Both the position numbers and the translations under genes were made by a program. 64,000 nucleotides of DNA. Source: Crocodylus rhombifer. Lineage: Eukaryota > Chordata > Crocodylia > Crocodylidae. The stretch covers positions 310,001 to 374,000 of the forward strand of contig JAVSML010001153.1 in the NCBI GenBank assembly GCA_038503035.1, given 5' to 3'. Below the pieces are notes generated by a model, which was not told where the DNA came from, did not search any database, and saw only the letters and a program-made list of their open reading frames with translations. Position 1 is the stretch's first letter; the number at the start of each line of letters is the position of its first letter. Shown one piece after another: positions 56,362 to 64,000 of the stretch.

Positions 56362-56723
56362 TACAGGAGTCAGCAACATACAAGCCATGGGCCAGATCTG
56401 GCCAGCAGAGCTGGAGGTTTGCCTGTGTCTGCGCCTGTGCCCACCCCAGGCCAAGGCACTGAGGAGCTGGGCTGGGGCTGGACAGTTTGCAGATGCATCT
56501 GCATCACTGCCACTTCTCCCCATCTTTCCAACTCCTGTGCGACGCAGGCTGTGTGGTTTCCATACAGCAGGGCGCTTTGCCTATGCCCACACTGAAGCTG
56601 GACAGGTGTGAGCTGTACCCATGCCACCTCCACTTTTCCAAGCCTTGTGTTCCCTTGGCTTCCACTCCAGTGCAAATGCAGCTTCCAGCCTGTAGGGAAC
56701 TATGCTGGGGACAGACAGCTGGC
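56362..56723. mobile_element. hAT-type fragment, left end only
   Basis: Starts ACAGGAGTCAGCAACATACA then GGCCAGATCTGGCC, the terminal pattern of a common hAT group whose ends read CAG(A/G)(G/A)TCGGCAACC. The GC-rich body follows; the matching right terminus was not found before the next element at 56724. Confidence 0.5.
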
Positions 56724-57190
56724 CTAGGGACAGAAGTTATGCACAAACTGGTTTAAGTGATCAGAAACTGGTTTAAACCTGTAACAGAATAGAAATTCAG
56801 TGCACATAACCCAGTTTAAAAATGACCAAAACTGGTTTAAGGTTGAATGGCTAAAACTAATTTAAGGTTGAACTGTTGCACTCATCATGGGAATGCTCAA
56901 AGCCTGGGACCCCGGCAACGAGAGCATCCTGCATGCCTACTGCATCTCCCACCATTATGCCAAGCTGGTGCACCACCTCATGGTGTCCAACACCATCCAT
57001 TGGTTCCGTGACAGCTACATAAAGCAAATTACGGGCCATTGCCAATACACCGACCCCACCAGGCCAACTGCCACCAGACCAGACCAGACCCAGAGGGGAC
57101 CGCCTGAATCCCCCTCTGCACCTGAAGGACTCCAAGAGGAATCTTCAATGATGGACCACTCCACCCAAAGAGGACCCCCGCAATAAGACT
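56724..57190 (+). mobile_element. ACAGAAGTT-family end joined to a coding-like GC-rich segment
   Basis: The first 155 bases (CTAGGGACAGAAGTTATGCA, AAACTGGTTTAAGTGATCAG) match the MITE copies. Instead of reaching the right terminus the sequence passes into a GC-rich open frame at 56887-57186 (99 codons: MGMLKAWDPGNESILHAYC at the start, then a Pro/Thr/Gln-rich tail). I do not recognise the peptide. It may be a remnant of the autonomous partner or a captured host fragment; the right end is unresolved. Confidence 0.4.
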
Positions 57191-57558
57191 CTACAAACTG
57201 AGGAACTTCTTCAACCTACCCCCTCCACCATTGCAGACCATTATACAGGTTTATGCACATCTATCTTCTTTCTCTCTTAGTGTCACTGAGAGGGATCAGG
57301 AAGAAGCAGCAGCAGCACAGTTACAATTTGCAGATACCTGGTCCCAGTGCAGCTCCCTACTAGCTGGAATCTGTGCTTGTGCTGGACCTGGGGATTTGGG
57401 GGCTGGGAGAAGTGGCAGCAGAACAGGCACGGCTACCAGCTACCTGCACCTGGCATGGGTGTGGGGAAGTCCCCCTACTGATGATGCATTACTGAAGCCC
57501 ACCCAACCTCTGTTTGACTGAAACCTGGTTGTTTAGCCCATGGCTTACAGCCCACAGC

Positions 57559-58617
57559 TGTCACAGGCCAGCTGGGCACTGTGAGTATATCAATTTTATC
57601 ACAGGCCAACTGAGCTGTTTGATTCAGCTTTGGATCAAGGGGGCAAAGCTGGGAGTGAAGTGAAGGCAAATTTATTATAGCTTGCACACACAACAGTTAA
57701 CAGAAAGATAAAAGCGATAAGCAGATAATGCAGTATTAAAGACCCAATAGTAAATAACAGATAATAACAACAGATAGATAGATCAATTGTCACAGGCCAA
57801 CTGAGCACTGCAAGGGTATTAGCCACTGGGCTGTTCAAAACAACACATAGACAGACATGGGTTGGCAACTTATCAATAGTCCCTCAATGCCAGGTGCACG
57901 TCAAGTGATTCCTGCGAAGTCAGGCATCCCCGATTGATGCTGTCAGAGGGATTACTGGGGAAGGTCCCTTGATCAGGATCCGATCCTCACTCACACCAGG
58001 AGTCCAGGTTCCAGGTGTGCAACAGAAATGACCATTCTGTTCCCTCCTTCCTGCTGGTTACCCGATGCACGTGCTTTTTATACCTAGTCTTATGCTAATC
58101 TGTTGGCTTTAGAGCCACTCATAATGTTGCCTTATAGCTGTTACCCTATGGGATTGAAAGGTGTTAAAAATTATCATAAAAGGTTACTACCCAGACTTGG
58201 GTTTATCCAATAAGCAAATTATAATGCAGCACTTTTAGGTTTGAAATTGACATTGCTCTACCTAAGTCCCTACCCCTTTTAGGTTTCATTTGAATATGTT
58301 TTCTTGGAATGTGCTTTTCTGGAATGTGTTGGGTGCACCAGGCAGTTGGATCCAGTTTTTTATCATCAAAGCTGAACCCCAAGCAGAAATCATTAGGTCA
58401 GCTAATTTCACAACTACAGCTTTGCCTACGGGGCCCAGGCAGTTCCACAAACAGTTAATTTTATCATTTTGGTTAAACTTATGACAGACAAGTTACATTT
58501 GTGGTTTACAAACTTACAAGTTATATTAACTAATATTACCTGTTTAGGCAAAATACCAAATGCCTCCAAGAAGTACATATTTATTGCTTATTAATCTCTC
58601 TGGTTCTGGCCGTCACA
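57559..58617 (-). mobile_element. Solo LTR of an endogenous retrovirus, 6-bp duplication
   Basis: Minus strand: starts TGTGACGGCCAGAACCAGAG and ends TGGCCTGTGACA. Exact 6-base duplication CACAGC on both sides (57553-57558 and 58618-58623). A TATAAAAAG box (complement at 58074-58082) and an AATAAA signal (complement at 57671-57676) sit in promoter-to-poly(A) order. The phrase TCACAGGCCAACTGAG recurs near 57599 and 57790, an internal duplication. No gag, pol or env sequence flanks it, so it is the product of LTR-LTR recombination. Six-base duplications fit alpha/beta-like retroviruses, but I would not name a family. Confidence 0.82.
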
Positions 58618-58623
58618 CACAGC

Positions 58624-59650
58624 TTACAAAAGGTTGCCAGGCCCTGACATAAGAGGAAGGGAAGCTGGAGGGTGATAGGATATAGCATAAGTAAATGCAA
58701 CTTTTGGACCCATGGTACACATCCACACATGCAAGCACGTGTGCTTGCAGCAGCTCAAATAGAAGTAGTGCAAATTGGAGCCAGGGCTTTTTGCCTCAGT
58801 GCACATGCTTGGACATACACTTTGTTGTGGAGCAAATTGTGCCACTTAGGGCAAAATAACCCTGCCTGGCTCCTCCTGGATCTGCAGCCAGGGGAGATAG
58901 AGTTTTGGGCCAGCATCTGTGCTATCCCCAGCAGTACAAAAAGCCACCTTGGCTACTAGCTCTCAAGAGCTTCTGGGGCCCAGCCAATTGGTAACTGAGG
59001 ACACTACCCTTTGTGCCAGCTGGACTGCTGATGCAGCCCTGAGAGTCCCCTGCACCCTTTACTCACTGCAGAGGTCTGGCAGTGGGAGCTGCTGCCTGGC
59101 TGTGACCTGCTGCACACCTGTCAGACTCAGATGGGGAGTGTACAGCCAGTAGAGGCATCTGCCCCTCTGGGCCAGCTGCCAGTGTGTTGTGGCTCCAGGG
59201 TTGGCTTCTGTGCAGCACTACTGCCACATGTGCCCCCTGTCCAGTCATCTGGGCAGCTATCACCCAAAAGATGTTCTAGGTGTGGTGGCCTCCTTTGAAC
59301 TGTCAAAGCCTGTCCTCCTGGCCCCAACTGGCGAGGAGTTCAGCCACAGCCAGCCAGGTTCAAGGTGCCAGCTCTGAGCAGGCAGGGTCCTAGCAGGAAT
59401 TCTGGTGTTCCCTATTGGAAAACTGAAAAATCCCTGATAAAAAAATTCCAAAGTCACTCTGTAAAATACCCCAAAATCCATATTCCTCCACAAGGAAAAC
59501 AAAAGTCCACTATAAAGAGAGAGAAGGGGTGAGAAAGAGACAGCAATCAGTTGGACAATGTTTTATTGATATATCTACAGTGTTAAAGCAAGTTTCTTAT
59601 CATAATAATAAAGTGAACTGTAAATACATGTTTCATAAATTCATGAATAT
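58624..59650. other. Intergenic, unclassified
   Basis: Moderate GC, several overlapping short frames on both strands without domain character; perhaps old repeats. No termini were identified. Confidence 0.4.
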
Positions 59651-59659
59651 ATATTTTGC

Positions 59660-60460
59660 TGCCCTCTCACAGGGACAATGGCCCCCCACACAGGGCTTAC
59701 AGCCCCCCTAGAGGGCACATGGCCCCTGCAGGGGCTACCACTCCCTGCAAGGTCCACATGCCAGAGCCCAGACCCCTAATTGCTGCCCCTCCTGGCCCCA
59801 TCCCCCACCAGCTTCTGCAGCCCGCACAATGGCTGCCCCACCCAGCCCTATCCCCTACTCCCCCAGACCCCTCAGTGGCTGCCCCACCCAGTCTCACTCC
59901 CCAACTTGCACCCCAGGCCCCCACGGCTATCCCCACAACCCCAGGCACCATCACTTAAAAAAAAATACAACAGAAAAGAACAGAAAAAAAAGCCTCTACT
60001 TCCCTTAGAAGCAGGGGTGGGGGGGGCTGCAGAGGCTCCTGGCAGAGCTCCCCCCCCAGACAGCACTGAGTAGTGGGAGGGCAGCAGGGCCTGGGCTGGG
60101 GCCTCTGGGGCTGTCCCTCTGCCTGGCATTGTGCCCCAGTCAGCCAGACAGCAGCTCCAACTTCCAGTAAGTGCCTGGGGGTAGGGTTTCTTGGTTTTTT
60201 TAAGCTATGGGGTGGGAGGGCAGGGATCTGGGGTGCTTGGGGGGATAGGCCAGGCAGGGCAGGGTTTGGGGAGGTCTGGGGGGCTAGCGGGGGGGAGGGG
60301 CTGGGCAGGGAATTGATCGGGGGTGTCAGAGGCAGGTGGGAGGTGGGGCCAGGCAGGGCAGGGATCAGGGGGGCTGGGGGAGTGGACGAAGCTGGCGGGG
60401 GTCCCCCCCACACAGTCCCCTCCCCCCTCCTCCAGCCCCCCCAACCCCTTACTCACCAGC
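59660..60460. repeat. Strand-asymmetric C-rich then G-rich block
   Basis: 59690-59945 is dominated by CCCC runs on the plus strand. After an A-rich tract (59957-59992), 60015-60400 is dominated by GGGG runs, with degenerate repeats of GGCAGGGCAGGG type. Many G4 runs within short distance give G-quadruplex potential on opposite strands in the two halves. Long open frames here (including one of 240 codons from 60073) follow from the absence of A/T-rich stop codons and are not credible genes. Confidence 0.6.
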
Positions 60461-63400
60461 ACTGGAGCTCTGGTGCTGAACATGCGGCCTGGCCAGCCAC
60501 GTGTTTCAGCACCAGGGTGAGAGGCCAAGCATGGAGATACTCTGGCAGCCAGAGCACCTCCCTGGAGGAACCAGCCTCTGGTTGCCTCAGGGCACGGTCA
60601 TGCCCTGCTCTGTATTTTTTACCTTCACTTTCTTTTAGACCCCTAGATATCCAGGGATCTAATTTTCTCCCCACACTGCAAACTTACAGCATGGGAAACA
60701 TTTTTTCATTTCCGCACATGCCTCTTGCCCTGCCTCAAAGGGGTTTGAGGTGGGGCAAGAGGCACGTGCACGCTCATCTGGATGCGCCCATGTAGGTCAA
60801 ACTGCTCTCATAGATTCTCCATGAGAAAGTTGAGGGATCATCTGGTTAAAAGTGCTATACAAGCCTCCTTCACTCTACTTGAATGAAATTGATTCCATAG
60901 AAAATCCAGCATATCTAAAGATATGTACATAAAGATGATATGAATGACTCATTTTTTACATGAAAGCAGAGAGTGTAGAAACAGATGTCTTGGAATGACA
61001 TGGCCCGGCACCCTCCTGACTACATGAATTTATTTGTGCATACAAACAGAAAACAACATTTCATGGGCTAGATTTTACCAGACCCTTTTAGTAGTTAATT
61101 GTCTTGCTTTAGCTTTAGACAATGGTATTTAAAATATTCATAGTTGAAACTATATGCACACATGGGCACAGACACTCTGAAATGACTGCACTGCTGTCAT
61201 TACCTTTAGCTTGAACCTTATTCAGGTCACCCTAGCCCCTGTGGGATTTGGCTGTTGTTTACTGTCTAGTAGCTCAGACATGATTTTCTCTGGAGATGAC
61301 TGCCCAAAAAGAACCTTTTTACAGAATGGAACCTCTTTACCAAGAAGATCCCAAGGGAACAGTTTGCAGCTCTCTGTGTAGGTTGCTGAGTGGATAACCC
61401 CACCCCCCCATATAATATGAAGTCTTACCTAATTGAAATACAGTGCAGGCTTGTTTGGTTTCATTTTATTTGCTTGCTTGCTTGCATTGAGTGCCAAGCT
61501 GGCATTTTTGCAAAAGCAGTGAACCCAAAAATGCAGTCAGTTCAGAAATATCCAGCTTGATAGAGGAAATGCAGAGGGAAGGCTTCGCTTCTCCTGCCCC
61601 TTTTCAGCTTCAGTTTAATTGCAGTATGGGTCAAAGAACAAAGGCTCAGTAGAAATATCTGTACACATTCACAGTGTGCAGCTGCTTGCCCTTGACATCT
61701 TGTAAATGGCACTACAATGAAAAACAAAGCTTTCTCATTATGGGAGCTACAAGCAAAATATAAAATGAAGAGAGAATTGGGGGTTGGTCACTGAATGTGT
61801 ATGCAGCTGTGACAAATGATGTAGCATAATTAATGAAGATCAGAAGGATGCAGAATTTAGGAGCAGGGAGAGGCTAGTGGAGACACCACACCCTTTTAAT
61901 GGCTCAGACTATACCCCATTAGCCGGAGTGGAAAGCGGTGGTGTTCCAAAACAAAAAAGTGACTGTACAATTACATTTGAGGGCTGATGACACATTTCTT
62001 TTTACACAGGCTGATTGTTGTTATGGATTATTAATGCATTTTGTGATATTTTAAGATTCCTCTTTAAAAGCTGAGAGCTCTCACTAATTTTTACACTAAA
62101 AAAAAGCAGGGGTGTGCAGATGGAGTGATCTATTTAATAAGGTTGCCTTGCATCTGATAAATCAGCTGCACAAAACTGGTTTGCAGGGCTGATTGTCACA
62201 GTCAGACTAAAGATCTTAGCCTTCCATTTTTGTAGAAGTCACACTACTTCTTCCTTCAGTAACATCTTGGATAGCCTTTTGTTTCAACTGTGCACATACA
62301 GCACTTATTCTTACTGGCTCTTTTCTCTTTATATGACTTTGACCTTTTCTTTCTATTGCTTTCTCTTCTCTTCATATATGGAACAGAGCACAAAGGTCAC
62401 TCACACAACTCTGAAGGAAAATTAAAAAAAAACATTCAGCACTAAATCACACCTTAAAATCATTTCTCACTGTACAAATAACAGGCTTACCACCCATACA
62501 GGAAGAATGTTTTTTCAAGTGCTAAGTATTGGAGGGACATGCTGAAAACAACTTGGCATTTTGCATTTAAACATAAAGGGACCAAAAAAAGAAAAGTTTC
62601 TCCAAATGAATAATGGAAACTTTGCCTTGGAGGAAGAAGCTTTGAAGTGGAATATGGGGCACATACAGTGTATGCCAGGAAGCAGGCCGTTCATGAAAAT
62701 GCTTATGCATTACTAACCTAAACACACTGAATCTATAGAACAGGAGCAAAGATACAGCAAAAAGGAGCTAAAATCAACCCCATCTTAAAACGTGCAATTA
62801 TTTCAACATACAGAACATTTTTAGGATGAGTTTGCCGATATAAAATATACTATTTTCAGAATAAAAGTATATTGTGCATAACCAGGGTCCCACATGTGCC
62901 TCTGAGAAGAATTTGGCCAGGATCCTTATTAAAGTAAGCAATATATGCTTGAGATTCAGACCAGATTTTTGGAGGGTATATACAAAGGGCTATATATTTG
63001 GATAGCCTTTTGTATCCGTCAGTCAGGCAGAGACAGGGACATATAGCACACAGCAATATTTATAAATTAAAAAGGAACAGACATTTTCTTCCACAAAGTG
63101 CCTAAACTCCGTAACTAGCAAGAGAAACTCAAACTAAGACATGCAAGTAGAAGAAGTAAAGGAATTAAACTACTGGTGAGGAGAGCAAAATAGTGGAAAG
63201 AACTTGATTGTTAGGAGATACTTAGCAGGCACTGAGAACTTGGAAAATAAGGAGTTGGAAACCTTTACCGAATCATTTTCACAAAACTGAGAACAGGAGG
63301 ATATAAAGAGAAGCGGCAGAAAGAAAGGATCAGGAATGAAATGGGAAGCAGATGGAGACAAGGTAAGGCAAAGGAAAAACATGTAGATGAGGGCTGCTGC

Positions 63401-64000
63401 TGTTGGCATTGCTGTTAGCATTGCAGAATGCCAACGAAGGGATTCTAGGAGAGGGTGATGTACCCACTGTAGTAGTAGAAGAGAGCTTTAGAAAAAGTGG
63501 TTTGTATAGACAGCTGGGGTGAAGCCAGAGAGGTGACAATAATAAGGTAAATGGTGAACAAGGTAGAGCATTAGTGTTACCTGCAATCTTAGAAAGTTTC
63601 CTCCACTCATATGGGTAGATCCTGATGATCAGGAGACATTTCATATAATGGGGAAAAATATAACCAGAGCCTGGGCGTATAGCTAGCCTGGAAAAATCTC
63701 AAATCTCTCCCCCACCCTACCCCAATAATAAAAAAATAACTTCTATTGAAACAGTCTATAAACCACTTAGTTTGCTTAAATAGTGTGCCTCATATATTAA
63801 ATGTTTGTATTCTTATTTCAGTTTTGAAATGACCTTTGAGTATTGGTGCTATGTAACATGAACACATCAAGATGACAGCAGACTAGACACTGCAGAATGA
63901 AACATTTGCTGCAATGAGCCATTTGTGAAAGAGTCTGACAAAAGCAAAGGACCAGTTCTACAGAACAGAAATATTCTCACTCCTTCACATCATTAAATCA
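60461..64000. other. Intergenic AT-rich tail of the window
   Basis: No exon, RNA gene or well-defined mobile element recognised. Frames of 60-104 codons on the minus strand near 63170-63644 lack domain character. Confidence 0.45.

Noticed and set aside
60073..60795. 240-codon plus-strand open frame
   Set aside because: It lies in the G-rich low-complexity block where stop codons are rare; the peptide is Gly/Pro/Arg-rich filler and is overlapped by long frames on the other strand.
40000..64000. Exons of a convergent neighbour such as NUDT12
   Set aside because: I recall that gene being near PDZPH1 in mammals, so I looked on the minus strand for its Nudix and C-terminal sequences; none was recognisable. 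A protein-level search would settle it.

Overview
The window looks like vertebrate nuclear DNA, probably a crocodilian or a related slow-evolving sauropsid such as a turtle (inference). The reasons are long AT-rich introns with GT-AG splice sites, CR1 LINEs as the dominant retroelement, many short hAT, Tc1/mariner-like and snap-back DNA elements, an ancient MIR-like SINE, and LTR elements. Nothing bacterial or viral in organisation (operons, CRISPR arrays) is present.

The one protein-coding gene I can support occupies 6426-39102 on the plus strand. Nine exons join in frame into 438 codons plus a stop. They encode a PDZ domain followed by two PH domains and a short C-terminal tail, the architecture of PDZPH1 (PDZ and pleckstrin homology domains 1). 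The 5' end of the gene lies left of the window. All splice phases agree and no exon is broken. One exon (34788-34974) does not stand out as an open frame; it was recovered from a phase mismatch between its neighbours. A poly(A) signal lies at 39252, about 150 bases after the stop codon.

Region by region: 1-6425 is upstream intron or flank with CR1 fragments, including one CR1 inserted into another in the opposite orientation. 6426-15488 carries the exons for the linker, the PDZ domain and the first half of PH1, plus a hAT element split by a CR1. 15489-31267 is a 15.8-kb intron full of DNA-transposon remnants and GC-rich unclassified repeats. 31268-39102 carries the end of PH1, the second PH domain and the 3' end. 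39103-64000 is gene-poor and repeat-rich: a snap-back element, two solo LTRs (41135-41731 and 57559-58617), a 2.1-kb CR1 with a decayed endonuclease/reverse transcriptase frame, a hAT element with 8-bp target duplications, a miniature LTR element with no coding capacity inserted in a MITE, and a strand-asymmetric C-rich/G-rich block near 60 kb.

I found no convincing undescribed multi-gene system. The most notable items are the intact PDZPH1 (remembered as a pseudogene in human), its matching intron positions in the two PH domains, and the 625-bp miniature LTR retroelement.
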